64,000 bases of DNA from Streptomyces catenulae (GCF_000718015.1 NZ_JODY01000008.1:124001-188000), one strand, 5' to 3'. Shown: positions 8,404 through 19,334, counted from the first letter of the stretch. Numbers and translations: made by a program. Notes: generated from the sequence alone by a model not told the origin.

Positions 8404-9396
8404 ATGCGCACCGGCAACGGCAGACACCGTCGCCCCCGCCAGGCACCGGCCCTCTTTGTCACGGCGGGTGTGACCGGCGCGGGCCTCGCCCTGCCCCTCC
8501 TCGGCGCGGGCGCCGCCCACGCCGCCGACACCGCCACCTGGGACCGCGTCGCCCAGTGCGAGTCCGGCGGCATCTGGTCCAGCGCCGAGGGCACCGGCTT
8601 CTACGGCGGGCTCCAGCTCACGCTCGACATGTGGCGCGACCACGGCGGTCTGGAGTACGCCGCCCGCCCCGACCTGGCCAGCCGCTCCCAGCAGATAGCC
8701 GTGGCCCAGGCGATCCTCGCCGACCGCGGTCCCGACGCCTGGCCGCGCTGCGCCACCGACGCCGGACTCACCGAGGACGGCAAGGCACCCGACGTCGACC
8801 CCGGCGGCTCCGTCACCACCCCGCCCGCCGACGCGGACGACGCCCACACCGGCACCGGCACCGACTCCGACCAGGAGGGGCCCGCCACGCCGGACACCAC
8901 CGACCCGTCCACCCCGAAGGGCACCCCGGACCCGTCCGACACCCCGGACCCGTCCACCTCGCCCGACGCCACCGGCTCCCCCCAGGCGCCCGAGGGCTCG
9001 CAGCGACCCGACACGCACGACCCGTCCGACGAGCCGTCCACCGACCCGTCCGACCACGCCACGCCCCCCGCCGAGCCCTCGCACCCGTCCCGTACGGCGC
9101 CCCCGGCGGACACCGACGGGCCTCGTGACGGTGACAGCTCCGGGCGCCACCGCGGCGGCAGCGACGCCGACGGGGACGGCGACCGCGCCCCGGGGCGGCA
9201 CGCCTCGCGCGGCGGGGAGCGGACGGAGCCGGACGCGGGCGGGTACACCGTGCGCTCCGGTGACAACCTGTCAGCCATCGTCGAGGCGCGTGACCTGCCC
9301 GGCGGCTGGCCCGCGCTGTACGAGCGCAACGAGGGCGTCATCGGCGACGACCCGGACCTCATCCGGCCTGGTCAACTCCTCGATCTGGGCCGCTGA
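8404..9396 (+). CDS. Resuscitation-promoting-factor-like transglycosylase with long linker and LysM
   Basis: 330 residues from the ATG at 8404. The order is signal peptide (to about residue 40, AAHAADT), Rpf catalytic domain (about 42-120) with [11 protein letters not shown] containing the catalytic Glu, an Asp/Pro/Thr/Ser-rich linker of about 150 residues, and a C-terminal LysM (GYTVRSGDNLSAIVEARDLP). It should cleave the glycan strands of peptidoglycan at the cell wall, aiding spore germination and growth. It is a paralogue of the next gene but has a much longer linker and no riboswitch of its own. Start chosen because the signal peptide begins there. Confidence 0.92.
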   Translation: MRTGNGRHRRPRQAPALFVTAGVTGAGLALPLLGAGAAHAADTATWDRVAQCESGGIWSSAEGTGFYGGLQLTLDMWRDHGGLEYAARPDLASRSQQIAVAQAILADRGPDAWPRCATDAGLTEDGKAPDVDPGGSVTTPPADADDAHTGTGTDSDQEGPATPDTTDPSTPKGTPDPSDTPDPSTSPDATGSPQAPEGSQRPDTHDPSDEPSTDPSDHATPPAEPSHPSRTAPPADTDGPRDGDSSGRHRGGSDADGDGDRAPGRHASRGGERTEPDAGGYTVRSGDNLSAIVEARDLPGGWPALYERNEGVIGDDPDLIRPGQLLDLGR

Positions 9397-9624
9397 TCGA
9401 GCCGATAGGCGGCTTTTGCCCGTTTTAGCGAAAGTGAGACATGGCTCTCGTCCGTGTCCGGGCCGTCCCGACCTGCCCTTCGTTTCCACACCATGTCCTA
9501 CCTGCGGAAATATGCGCTCTCTGTGATCGTTGGCGGTCAACTGGGTGCAGAAAGCGGGGTTTGAACGACACGGGGGGTTCTGTCTACGGTCAGGACCGCT
9601 CGCCAAAGCGGGCCCTTCGTTCAC

Positions 9625-10499
<875 letters not shown>

Positions 10500-10506
10500 T
10501 CCCCGC

Positions 10507-10584
10507 GCGGGGCCCCACGGCCCCGCACCCCGGGCACCCGGCCCCTCCCGGCCACCGCGCCCGTGCGTACGGCGGTACGCACGG
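10507..10584 (+). terminator. Two hairpins after rpfA
   Basis: Hairpin 1 is GCGGGGCC (10507-10514) with GGCCCCGC (10519-10526), starting 8 nt after the stop. Hairpin 2 is a perfect 10-bp stem (10561-10570 with 10575-10584) with a 4-nt loop. Together they probably end the rpfA transcript. The rest of the gap to 10929 is a C/G-rich stretch in which I see no gene. Confidence 0.6.
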
Positions 10585-10910
10585 CACACCGGACCGGGAG
10601 GCGGCACCGGCCGCCCGGACCCCACGGGCCACGGCCCCCGGCACCGCCCGGGAGCCCCCGCTCACCCGCGGACCTCCCCCCCCACGGGATACCCCGCCCG
10701 GCGCGCACGTCCCCGGGGCGGCACCGGCTCCCCGCCGGTGCCGCCCTCCGCGCGCCGAGGCGGGGTTTCGCCGTTCCGTACCCTGGTCCCGGACACAGCG
10801 TCGTGCCCGCCCCACATCAGCTGCTTTTCCGTTCCGCGGCCTTCGTTGTCGAATGTCAGGAACCTGGCGTCCGAGGCACCTTTCGTCCCGTACTGCGGGC
10901 CGCGAGGTAG

Positions 10911-12254
<1,344 letters not shown>

Positions 12255-12319
12255 CCCCGGCGCGGTGCGTCCCGCTCCGCCCGACCGTGGGCGGGCCGCC
12301 ACCGCACCGGCCTGCGTTC

Positions 12320-12354
12320 GTCCCCGGCGACGGTCCCGTACCGTTGCCGGGGAC
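12320..12354 (+). terminator. Hairpin after eno
   Basis: A 15-bp stem (12320-12334 with 12340-12354, one G:T pair) and 5-nt loop in the eno-ftsB gap. Confidence 0.6.
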
Positions 12355-12428
12355 GGCTGCGCTTCCGACCGGCTCCGCCCGGCGGGGGCGCGCGCACTCC
12401 ATGACGGTCGGCCAACAGGGGAGGCGAC

Positions 12429-12884
12429 GTGTCCGCGGACCGGTTCTCGACCGCGACCCGGCTCAAGGCGCTCGGCGAACAGGCGGCGGCCCGCGTCCAG
12501 CGCGTCCGGCGCCCGCGCCGCAACCGCCTCACCGGCCGGGCCGCCCTGCTGGCCCTCGTCATGTGCTCCCTCGTCGTGGCCCTGGCCTACCCGATACGGC
12601 AGTACGTCTCGCAGCGCTCCGACATCGCCGACCAGCGCCGCAAGGCCCAGGAGGCGGCCCGGACCCTGGACCGGCTGCGCGACGAGAAGTCCCGCTGGCG
12701 CGACCCGGCCTACGTCGAGCAGCAGGCCCGGCTGCATCTGCACTTCGTCCGCCCCGGCGAGACGGGTTATATCGTCCAGGACGGCTCGCGCGCCGACGAC
12801 GGCGCCGCGCGCGAGGGCGCCTCGGCGGCCTCCAGCCCCTGGTACGAGAACCTCTGGGCCGACGTCGACACGGCCGACCGGTGA
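12429..12884 (+). CDS. FtsB/DivIC-family septum formation initiator
   Basis: 151 residues from a GTG with GGGGAGGCGAC upstream. The N-terminal cytoplasmic tail is Arg-rich (to about residue 38), followed by one membrane span (AALLALVMCSLVVALAYPI) and an extracellular coiled coil (DIADQRRKAQEAARTLDRLRDEKSRW) ending in the family motif DPAYVEQQARLHLHFVRPGE. FtsB/DivIC links FtsL and FtsQ/DivIB in the divisome. The position behind eno is the standard actinobacterial one. The acidic C-terminal tail is lineage specific. Confidence 0.92.
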   Translation: MSADRFSTATRLKALGEQAAARVQRVRRPRRNRLTGRAALLALVMCSLVVALAYPIRQYVSQRSDIADQRRKAQEAARTLDRLRDEKSRWRDPAYVEQQARLHLHFVRPGETGYIVQDGSRADDGAAREGASAASSPWYENLWADVDTADR

Positions 12885-12963
12885 CCCGCCGCACCCCGGC
12901 CGCGGCCACCGGCCCGCGGCCGTGAGCACCGAAGACCCATCGAAGATCCCACCGAAAGCGCAC

Positions 12964-13512
12964 ATGGACACGCCTCCGCCCCAGACCGAGCCCACCGAGC
13001 CCACCGCCGCGGACATCGCCGCCTTCAAGGAGCAGCTGGGCCGCCCGCCGCGCGGCCTGCGGGCCATCGCCCACCGCTGCCCCTGCGGTCAGCCCGACGT
13101 CGTCGAGACGGCCCCGCGCCTGGAGGACGGCACGCCGTTCCCGACGCTGTACTACCTGACCTGCCCGCGCGCGGCCTCCGCCATCGGCACGCTGGAGGCC
13201 AACGGCGTGATGAAGGAGATGACCGAGCGGCTGGCCACCGACCCCGAGCTGGCCGCCGCCTACCGCGCCGCCCACGAGGACTACATCCGCCGCCGCGACG
13301 CCATCGAGGTCCTCCAGGGCTTCCCCAGCGCCGGTGGGATGCCGGACCGCGTCAAGTGCCTGCACGTCCTCGTCGGCCACTCCCTCGCGGCCGGTCCCGG
13401 CGTCAACCCGCTCGGCGACGAGGCGATCGCGATGCTGCCCGAGTGGTGGCGCAAGGGCCCGTGCGTGAGCCCGTGCGACGAGAGCGCCGCCGCCGAAGGA
13501 GACGCCGAATGA
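12964..13512 (+). CDS. DUF501 family protein
   Basis: 182 residues from the ATG at 12964; an in-frame GTG at 12922 would add 14 residues but has no ribosome-binding site. The sequence HRCPCGQPDVVETAPRLEDGTPFPTLYYLTCPRA, later PDRVKCLHVLVGHSLAAGPGVNPLGDEA and CVSPCDE, is the conserved core of DUF501, with His/Cys residues that could bind metal. The function is unknown. It lies between ftsB-like and ppx, overlapping the latter by 4 nt (ATGA), which suggests translational coupling with the exopolyphosphatase. Confidence 0.93.
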   Translation: MDTPPPQTEPTEPTAADIAAFKEQLGRPPRGLRAIAHRCPCGQPDVVETAPRLEDGTPFPTLYYLTCPRAASAIGTLEANGVMKEMTERLATDPELAAAYRAAHEDYIRRRDAIEVLQGFPSAGGMPDRVKCLHVLVGHSLAAGPGVNPLGDEAIAMLPEWWRKGPCVSPCDESAAAEGDAE

Positions 13513-14474
13513 CCCGGGTCGCCGCCGTCGACTGCGGTACCAACTCCATCCGCCTGCTGGTCGCCGACGTCGATCCGGCCACCGGTGAGCTGATCGAGCT
13601 GGACCGCCGGATGCAGATCGTCCGCCTCGGCCAGGGCGTCGACCGCACCGGCCGCCTCGCCCCCGAGGCGCTGGAGCGGACCTTCGCCGCCTGCCGCGAG
13701 TACGCCGCCGTCATCGAGGAGCTGGGCGCCGAGCACACCCGCTTCGTGGCGACCTCCGCCTCCCGCGACGCGGAGAACCGCGACGACTTCGTCCGCGGGG
13801 TGGTGGCGATCCTCGGCGTCGAGCCCGAGGTCATCACCGGCGACCAGGAGGCGGAGTTCTCCTTCACCGGCGCCACCCGCGAGCTGACCGGCCGCCCCGA
13901 CCTCGCCCGCCCGTACCTCGTCGTGGACATCGGCGGTGGCTCCACCGAGTTCGTCCTCGGCGACACGACCGTCCGGGCCGCCCGCTCCGTCGACATGGGC
14001 TGCGTGCGGATGACCGAGCGGCACTTGGTGCACGACGGCGGGATCAGCGACCCGCCGGCCCCCGACCGGATCGCCGCGATCAAGGCGGATGTGGCCGCCG
14101 CCCTCGACGAGGCGGAGGCCGCCGTGCCGCTCCGCGAGGCCGCCACCCTCGTGGGGCTCGCCGGTTCGGTCACCACCGTCGCCGCCATCGCCCTCGGCCT
14201 CGACCACTACGACTCCGAGGCCGTCCACCACGCGCGTATCTCCCGCGCCCGCGTCGCGGAGATCACCGACCGGCTGGTCACCTCCACCCACTCCGAACGC
14301 GCCGCGGTCCCGGTCATCCACCCGGGGCGCGTCGACGTCATCGCCGCCGGAGCCCTCGTCCTGCTGGAGATCATGGACCGGACGGGCGCCGAGGAGGTCG
14401 TCGTCAGCGAGCACGACATCCTGGACGGCATCGCCTTCAAGGCAGCGGAGGACGCCGGGAAGAGCGCCCCGTAG
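13509..14474 (+). CDS. ppx: Ppx/GppA exopolyphosphatase / pppGpp phosphatase
   Basis: 321 residues, the short actinobacterial form without the C-terminal HD domain. ASKHA fold: phosphate-1 loop AAVDCGTNSIRLLVADV, phosphate-2 motif VVDIGGGSTEFVLGD and LVGLAGSVTTVAAIAL for the adenosine/phosphate region. It hydrolyses terminal phosphate of polyphosphate and/or the 5' phosphate of pppGpp; the sequence alone does not tell which. The start overlaps the DUF501 stop (ATGA) with AAGGAGA upstream. A strong terminator follows. Confidence 0.93.
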   Translation: MTRVAAVDCGTNSIRLLVADVDPATGELIELDRRMQIVRLGQGVDRTGRLAPEALERTFAACREYAAVIEELGAEHTRFVATSASRDAENRDDFVRGVVAILGVEPEVITGDQEAEFSFTGATRELTGRPDLARPYLVVDIGGGSTEFVLGDTTVRAARSVDMGCVRMTERHLVHDGGISDPPAPDRIAAIKADVAAALDEAEAAVPLREAATLVGLAGSVTTVAAIALGLDHYDSEAVHHARISRARVAEITDRLVTSTHSERAAVPVIHPGRVDVIAAGALVLLEIMDRTGAEEVVVSEHDILDGIAFKAAEDAGKSAP

Positions 14475-14532
14475 CACCGGCCCGGACCGGGTGTGCCGCA
14501 CACCCGCCGCACACCCCGCGGAACGCCACACG

Positions 14533-14564
14533 CAGTGCCCCCACCCTTCCCGGTGGGGGCACTG
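14533..14564 (+). terminator. Strong hairpin after ppx
   Basis: A perfect 11-bp stem (14533-14543 with 14554-14564) with a 10-nt loop, 59 nt after the ppx stop. It ends the ftsB-DUF501-ppx unit. Confidence 0.75.
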
Positions 14565-14717
14565 CTGCGTACCGGGGGCGGGCGGCGCGGGACGCGCGCG
14601 GAGGGTAACGCCCACGGCGCGCCGGGAGCCGCCGCCACGCCGGGGCGTTCGGCAGCCGCGTACGGCGAGGGGGGCCCGGCGACTGCCTACCGCATGACCG
14701 CACATGATTTCTTGGGT

Positions 14718-14745
14718 CGAAAGTCCCTTCATTTCGGGACTTTCG
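14718..14745. promoter_or_regulatory. Perfect 10-bp inverted repeat upstream of the SPFH gene
   Basis: CGAAAGTCCC (14718-14727), 8-nt gap, GGGACTTTCG (14736-14745). It sits in an unusually AT-rich 120-bp patch (about 14,697-14,830) 240 bp before the SPFH start. The TTTCGGGACTTTCG half resembles the left half of DosR/DevR-type boxes (GGGACT...), but the standard spacing is not met. It could be an operator or a factor-independent hairpin. The rest of 14,565-14,983 holds no gene that I can support. Confidence 0.5.
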
Positions 14746-14983
14746 GCTGCTGGTGTGCCCGGTTCGCTCTGTAAAGATCTTGTTGGTGGCCTCTGGTCAT
14801 CTTTTGGTCAGTTAAAAGGCGACATCTAAAGGCAGTTGAGAGGACGGGCGGTCGTGGAGGCAATCGGGAGCCGAGCGCCCCGGAAGGGCACGGACGGTCC
14901 GCCGTCCGGGACCGTCCGGCCCGGTTGCGCACGGTTATCCCCTCCACGGCCTCGCCGCGGTTCCTGCGACGACGGAGCGGACG

Positions 14984-16576
14984 ATGGCATCGATACCCGA
15001 CGATGAGCAGCACGAGGGTGATTCGGCGCCCGTACCCGCCAAGCCGAAGCGGCCGTACAACGCATGGCGCGGTGACGGTATCCCGATGGACAAGCTCTTC
15101 CGCGAGGGAGCGGCGGAGGAGACGGCGGACGGCGCGGCGGCGGAGCGGCACGGCCCGCGGGCGGAGGCGGACACCGCGGAACAGCCGCTGGTGCTGGTGC
15201 CGTTGCTGGACGTGGACACCGGACTGCCCTTCCGGGACGAGTTCGAGGACGCGCTCCCGGCCCGCGGCACGGCGACCCGGTCGGTCGGCAAGGCGACGCG
15301 GGCGGGCGGTACGGCGACCCGGTCGGCCGCCCCGGCGGCCGCGGACGCCGCGGTGGCGGGCATCGCCGCCGCCAACGGACTGCTGGACACGGCGGAGCGG
15401 ACCGGCCGCGACGCGCCCGGGCCCCCGGACGGCGGCCGGGCCGAGGAGGAGCCGCCGCCGCGCACCGGACGTACGGGCGCCGAGAGGGACGCCGGGAAGC
15501 GTGCCGGGAAGGGCGCCGGACAGGACGCCGGGAAGGGCCCCGCGGAGCGGGCGCGGCGGGAGCCGTCGCGGTCCGCGGCCCAGGACACCGGGGAGCCCGC
15601 GGCCCGGGGCGGCGACACCCGGACGCCGGTGCGCCGCTCCCCGTCGGCGGACCCCGCCCTGACCGAGCGGCGCGGCCCCGCGCTCCCCGGCTGGCTCGCC
15701 CTCGCCGTCGGCCTACTGGCGCTCGTGGGCGTCGTGGCCCTGCTCTGGTGGCGCGGTGTGCTGCCCGAATCGGCGGTCCGCGCCACGGGCCTGCCGGTCA
15801 CCGGCCCGGGGCGGCTGCGCGGCCGGGAGGGGCTGCTGATCGCCGCCGCGGCCGTGGTGGCGCTGCTCGCCTTCGGCGGGCTGACCCGCGGGCGGGTCGG
15901 CAGCGCCCTGGTGCTGAGCCTGTTCGGCCGCTACCGGGGCACCGTCCGGCGCGCCGGACTGCTGTGGATCAGCCCGATGCTGCTGCGCCGCCGGGTGGAC
16001 GTCCGGCTGCGGCACTGGCGCAGCGAGCCGATGCCCGCCGTGGACGCGGACGGTGCGCAGCTACGTGCCGTGGTGATGGTCGTCTGGCGGGTCAAGGACA
16101 CCGCGCGGGCGCTGCTCGCCGTCGAGGACCACGCCGAGTACCTGCGCGAACAGGTGGAGGCCGCGATGGCGCGGGTCCTGTCGCAGGCCCCGGCCGACGC
16201 CTTCCAGGAGGAGGGCCGCCCCGGCCCGACCGCCCCCTCCACCCTGCGGGACGCGGAGGCGGTGGGCGACGCGCTGACCCGGATGCTGGCCGCCGACTGC
16301 CGACCGGTCGGGATCGAGGTCTTCTCCGCGCAGCCCACCCGGATCGAGTACGCGCCCGAGGTGGCGGGCGCCATGCAGCGCCGCCAGATCGCGGCGATCG
16401 ACGCCCGGCACCGCGACACCGTGCTGACCTCGGTCGTCGACGCGGTGGACGACACCGTCCGCAGGCTGACCGCACGGGGACTCGTCGAACTCGACGACTA
16501 CGAACGGAAGGCCCTGGTCAAGGACTTGACCGTGGCCTTCTACACGGCGCGCGGCAGCGCGGCGTCCGAAAGCTGA
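14984..16576 (+). CDS. SPFH/Band-7 (slipin/stomatin-like) membrane protein
   Basis: 530 residues. Residues 1-225 are a low-complexity, charged and Ala/Gly-rich cytoplasmic region (GTATRSV, RAGKGAGQDAGKG repeats). Two hydrophobic segments follow (WLALAVGLLALVGVVALLWW and LLIAAAAVVALLAFGG), and then an SPFH domain (about 325-500): ISPMLLRRRVDVRLRHW, QLRAVVMVVWRVKDTARALLAVEDHAEYL, and RRQIAAIDARHRDTVL in the coiled-coil part. SPFH proteins build membrane microdomain scaffolds and often partner with proteases or wall enzymes. The start has a GGAG-type site. Only 29 bp separate it from the NlpC/P60 gene, suggesting an operon. Confidence 0.86.
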   Translation: MASIPDDEQHEGDSAPVPAKPKRPYNAWRGDGIPMDKLFREGAAEETADGAAAERHGPRAEADTAEQPLVLVPLLDVDTGLPFRDEFEDALPARGTATRSVGKATRAGGTATRSAAPAAADAAVAGIAAANGLLDTAERTGRDAPGPPDGGRAEEEPPPRTGRTGAERDAGKRAGKGAGQDAGKGPAERARREPSRSAAQDTGEPAARGGDTRTPVRRSPSADPALTERRGPALPGWLALAVGLLALVGVVALLWWRGVLPESAVRATGLPVTGPGRLRGREGLLIAAAAVVALLAFGGLTRGRVGSALVLSLFGRYRGTVRRAGLLWISPMLLRRRVDVRLRHWRSEPMPAVDADGAQLRAVVMVVWRVKDTARALLAVEDHAEYLREQVEAAMARVLSQAPADAFQEEGRPGPTAPSTLRDAEAVGDALTRMLAADCRPVGIEVFSAQPTRIEYAPEVAGAMQRRQIAAIDARHRDTVLTSVVDAVDDTVRRLTARGLVELDDYERKALVKDLTVAFYTARGSAASES

Positions 16577-16605
16577 GCCGGCGCTCAGGGAAAGGCAGGT
16601 CACAT

Positions 16606-17517
16606 ATGCGGACACCGGAATTCACCGAGGAGGCCCCGACCGACTGCCCGTGCGACTTCTGCACGGGGGGCCGGGTCGCCGACGCGTCCGGCGGCCACCG
16701 GCCGCGGTGCACCGTGCGCGGTGCCGTCGTCGCGGCGGTGGGCGCGGCGGTGCTGGTCGGCACGGGCGCGGGCCCGGCGAGCGCGGAACCGGCGCCGAGC
16801 CACGCGGGCTGGGACGGTACGAAGTACTGGTTCAAGAACGCCGCCGGTGAGTGGCGCTGGACCAGCTACAGGGCGAAGTACGAGCGCTACACCGGCAAGA
16901 GCGGCGGCAGCACCGCCCGCCCCGCCCGCCCCGCCCCGTCCACCGGGCACAACAGCTCACCCACCTTCCGTGGCCGGGCCGGATGGGACGCCGTCGACCG
17001 GGTGTACTGGTACCGCAGCAGCGGGCACTGGTGGTGGACCAGCCACCGGAACATCTACGAGGCCCGGACCGGTAGCTCCGGCTCCGTCCCCAAGGGCTCC
17101 GGCAGCACCGGCGGCTCCGGCTCCGGCTCCGGCGGCAAGGGCACCCCCTCGCGGCACGGCACCGAGGCCGCCATCGGGTGGGCGATGAGCCAGCTCGGCA
17201 AGCCGTACGCCTGGGGCGGCAACGGGCCGTACTCCTACGACTGCTCCGGCCTGGTCCAGCAGGCGTACCGGCGGGCCGGGATCTCGCTGCCGCGGGTCGC
17301 CGACTACCAGTACCGCGCCGGGAAGTCGATCGCCCGCTCCCAGCTGCGCCGCGGCGACCTCGTCTTCTGGTCGTCCAGCGGCTCGTCCTACGGGATCCAC
17401 CACGTGGCGATCTACCTCGGCAACGGCCAGTACCTGGAGGCGCCGCGACCGGGGAAGAACGTCCGCGTCTCCTCCTTCTCCTCCTACAACCCCAACATGT
17501 ACGCCCGCGTCGGCTAG
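16606..17517 (+). CDS. Secreted NlpC/P60 peptidoglycan hydrolase with two W-rich repeats
   Basis: 303 residues. The N-terminus is odd: a 35-residue cytoplasmic-type segment with a CPCDFC cluster precedes the hydrophobic signal core (AVVAAVGAAVLVGTGAG) and a PASAEP cleavage site. Two roughly 35-residue aromatic repeats follow (GWDGTKYWFKNAAGEWRW... and GWDAVDRVYWYRSSGHWWW...), each ending TSxRxxYExxTG, then a Gly/Ser linker and an NlpC/P60 domain (about 188-303) with catalytic Cys in YDCSGLVQQAYRRAG and His in GIHHVAIYLGNG. It probably cleaves D-Glu-mDAP-type peptide bonds. Likely co-transcribed with the SPFH gene. Confidence 0.9.
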   Translation: MRTPEFTEEAPTDCPCDFCTGGRVADASGGHRPRCTVRGAVVAAVGAAVLVGTGAGPASAEPAPSHAGWDGTKYWFKNAAGEWRWTSYRAKYERYTGKSGGSTARPARPAPSTGHNSSPTFRGRAGWDAVDRVYWYRSSGHWWWTSHRNIYEARTGSSGSVPKGSGSTGGSGSGSGGKGTPSRHGTEAAIGWAMSQLGKPYAWGGNGPYSYDCSGLVQQAYRRAGISLPRVADYQYRAGKSIARSQLRRGDLVFWSSSGSSYGIHHVAIYLGNGQYLEAPRPGKNVRVSSFSSYNPNMYARVG

Positions 17518-17537
17518 GGGATTTCGCGGGGTTCGGG

Positions 17538-17584
17538 CCGCCGCCGGGCCCGGGGGCGACGCCGCTCCCGGGCCCGGCGGGCGG
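17538..17584 (+). terminator. Hairpin after NlpC/P60 gene
   Basis: A 12-bp inner stem (17543-17554 with 17567-17578), extended by CCGCC/GGCGG with a bulge, 20 nt after the stop. Confidence 0.6.
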
Positions 17585-17600
17585 TCCCGGGGAAGAAAGT

Positions 17601-17618
17601 TCGTGAAATCCTTCACAT
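17601..17618. promoter_or_regulatory. Candidate Rex operator, distal
   Basis: TCGTGAA-ATCC-TTCACAT matches the Streptomyces Rex site TTGTGAA-N4-TTCACAA except at one base in each arm. It lies about 307 bp upstream of the ndh start. Confidence 0.5.
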
Positions 17619-17872
17619 GAAAAAGGTGCCGGATGGACGAAGAAACCGGGCTTCCGACCCTCATTCGAAGGTCCTAGGTCCCTTGTGAGCGGGGAAAGTG
17701 CGGCTCCGGACGTGCTAAGGGCGACCCGTCCCGGCCGGTGGTCCAGCGGTCGGCGCGCCCGCAACGCCTGATCAACGGGGGTATCAACGCCTCGCGTGGC
17801 CCGGTGGTTCCCCATCGGTGCTATGGCGTCGGTCACGGGGGCGGCGGAGTGTAGCAGATGCCCCTACGAACC

Positions 17873-17890
17873 TTGTGAAGGGGCTCACGA
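17873..17890. promoter_or_regulatory. Candidate Rex operator, proximal to ndh
   Basis: TTGTGAA-GGGG-CTCACGA matches TTGTGAA-N4-TTCACAA with two mismatches in the right arm. It lies 35 bp before the ndh start, in a good place to block transcription. Rex is the NADH/NAD+-sensing repressor of respiratory genes, and ndh is an established target in Streptomyces. Between the two sites I see no gene. Confidence 0.7.
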
Positions 17891-17924
17891 GCAGCCCCCC
17901 AGGGGGAGGTGGATACTCGATTGC

Positions 17925-19307
17925 ATGAGCACCACGGAGCGTCCCAGGATCCTCGTTGTAGGCGGTGGGTACGTAGGTTTGTACGCGGCGCGTCGCATCC
18001 TCAAGAAGATGCGGTACGGCGAGGCGACCGTCACGGTCGTCGACCCGCGCTCGTACATGACGTACCAGCCCTTCCTCCCTGAAGCTGCGGCCGGCAGCAT
18101 CTCCCCGCGCCACGTCGTGGTTCCGCTGCGGCGTGTGCTGCCCAAGGCGGAGGTTCTCACCGGCCGGGTGACCACCATCGACCAGGACCGCAAGGTCGCC
18201 ACCGTCGCGCCGCTGGTCGGCGAGGCGTACGAGCTGCCCTTCGACTACCTGGTCATCGCGATGGGTGCGGTCTCCCGTACCTTCCCGATCCCGGGCCTTG
18301 CCGAGAACGGCATCGGCATGAAGGGCGTCGAGGAGGCCATCGGCCTGCGCAACCACGTGCTGGAGCAGCTGGACAAGGCCGACTCCACCACCGACGAGGA
18401 GGTCCGCCGCAAGGCGTTGACCTTCGTCTTCATCGGCGGCGGCTTCGCCGGTGCGGAGACCGTCGGCGAGGTCGAGGACATGGCCCGCGACGCCGCGAAG
18501 TACTACAACAACGTCAAGCGCGAAGACATGCGCTTCCTGGTCGTCGACGTCGCCGACAAGATCCTCCCCGAGGTCGGCCCGAAGCTCGGTGCCTACGGCA
18601 AGGCGCATCTTGAGGGCCGTGGCGTCGAGGTCTACCTCAAGACGGGCATGGACTCCTGCGTCGACGGTCACGTCGTGCTCAACAACGGCCTCGAGGTCGA
18701 CTCGGACACCATCGTGTGGACCGCGGGTGTCAAGCCGAACCCGGCGCTCTCCCGCTTCGGTCTGCCGCTGGGCCCGCGCGGTCACGTCGACACCGCCGCC
18801 ACCCTCCAGGTGCAGGGCACCGACTACATCTGGGCCGCGGGCGACAACGCCCAGGTGCCGGACATGGTCGGCCGCAAGGCCGGTAACGAGAACGCCTGGT
18901 GCCCGCCGAACGCGCAGCACGCGCTGCGGCAGGCGAAGGTCCTCGGCGACAACGTGGTCTCCGGTATGCGGGGCTTCCCGCAGAAGGAGTACAGCCACGC
19001 CAACAAGGGCGCGGTTGCGGGTCTGGGCCTGCACAAGGGCGTCGCGATGATCGTCGTCGGCAAGGCGAAGATCAAGTTCAAGGGCCGTCTCGCCTGGTAC
19101 ATGCACCGCGCGTACCACGGCATGGCGATGCCGACGTTCAACCGTAAGATCCGGGTCTTCGCCGACTGGACGCTCGCGATGTTCCTCAAGCGTGAGGTCG
19201 TCTCGCTCAGCGCCATGCAGAACCCCCGCGAGGAGTTCTACGAGGCCGCCAAGCCGGCGCCGAAGCCCGCCGCCGAGGCCGACAAGCCGAAGGCCAAGGC
19301 TTCTTGA
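17925..19307 (+). CDS. ndh: Type II NADH:quinone dehydrogenase (NDH-2)
   Basis: 460 residues from the ATG at 17925. A single-subunit, non-proton-pumping flavoprotein at the inner face of the membrane that passes electrons from NADH to menaquinone. FAD dinucleotide fold at the N-terminus (PRILVVGGGYVGLYAARRIL), NADH fold in the middle (TFVFIGGGFAGAETVGEVED), the second FAD motif (TDYIWAAGDNAQVPD) and the quinone-site block (CPPNAQHALRQAKVLGDN). The C-terminal amphipathic region and Lys/Ala/Pro tail would anchor it to the membrane. Two Rex-like sites upstream suggest induction when NADH is high. It is a single gene with its own terminator. Confidence 0.96.
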   Translation: MSTTERPRILVVGGGYVGLYAARRILKKMRYGEATVTVVDPRSYMTYQPFLPEAAAGSISPRHVVVPLRRVLPKAEVLTGRVTTIDQDRKVATVAPLVGEAYELPFDYLVIAMGAVSRTFPIPGLAENGIGMKGVEEAIGLRNHVLEQLDKADSTTDEEVRRKALTFVFIGGGFAGAETVGEVEDMARDAAKYYNNVKREDMRFLVVDVADKILPEVGPKLGAYGKAHLEGRGVEVYLKTGMDSCVDGHVVLNNGLEVDSDTIVWTAGVKPNPALSRFGLPLGPRGHVDTAATLQVQGTDYIWAAGDNAQVPDMVGRKAGNENAWCPPNAQHALRQAKVLGDNVVSGMRGFPQKEYSHANKGAVAGLGLHKGVAMIVVGKAKIKFKGRLAWYMHRAYHGMAMPTFNRKIRVFADWTLAMFLKREVVSLSAMQNPREEFYEAAKPAPKPAAEADKPKAKAS

Positions 19308-19334
19308 TCTCCAGGTCGGCATAGTCCGGCCGGC

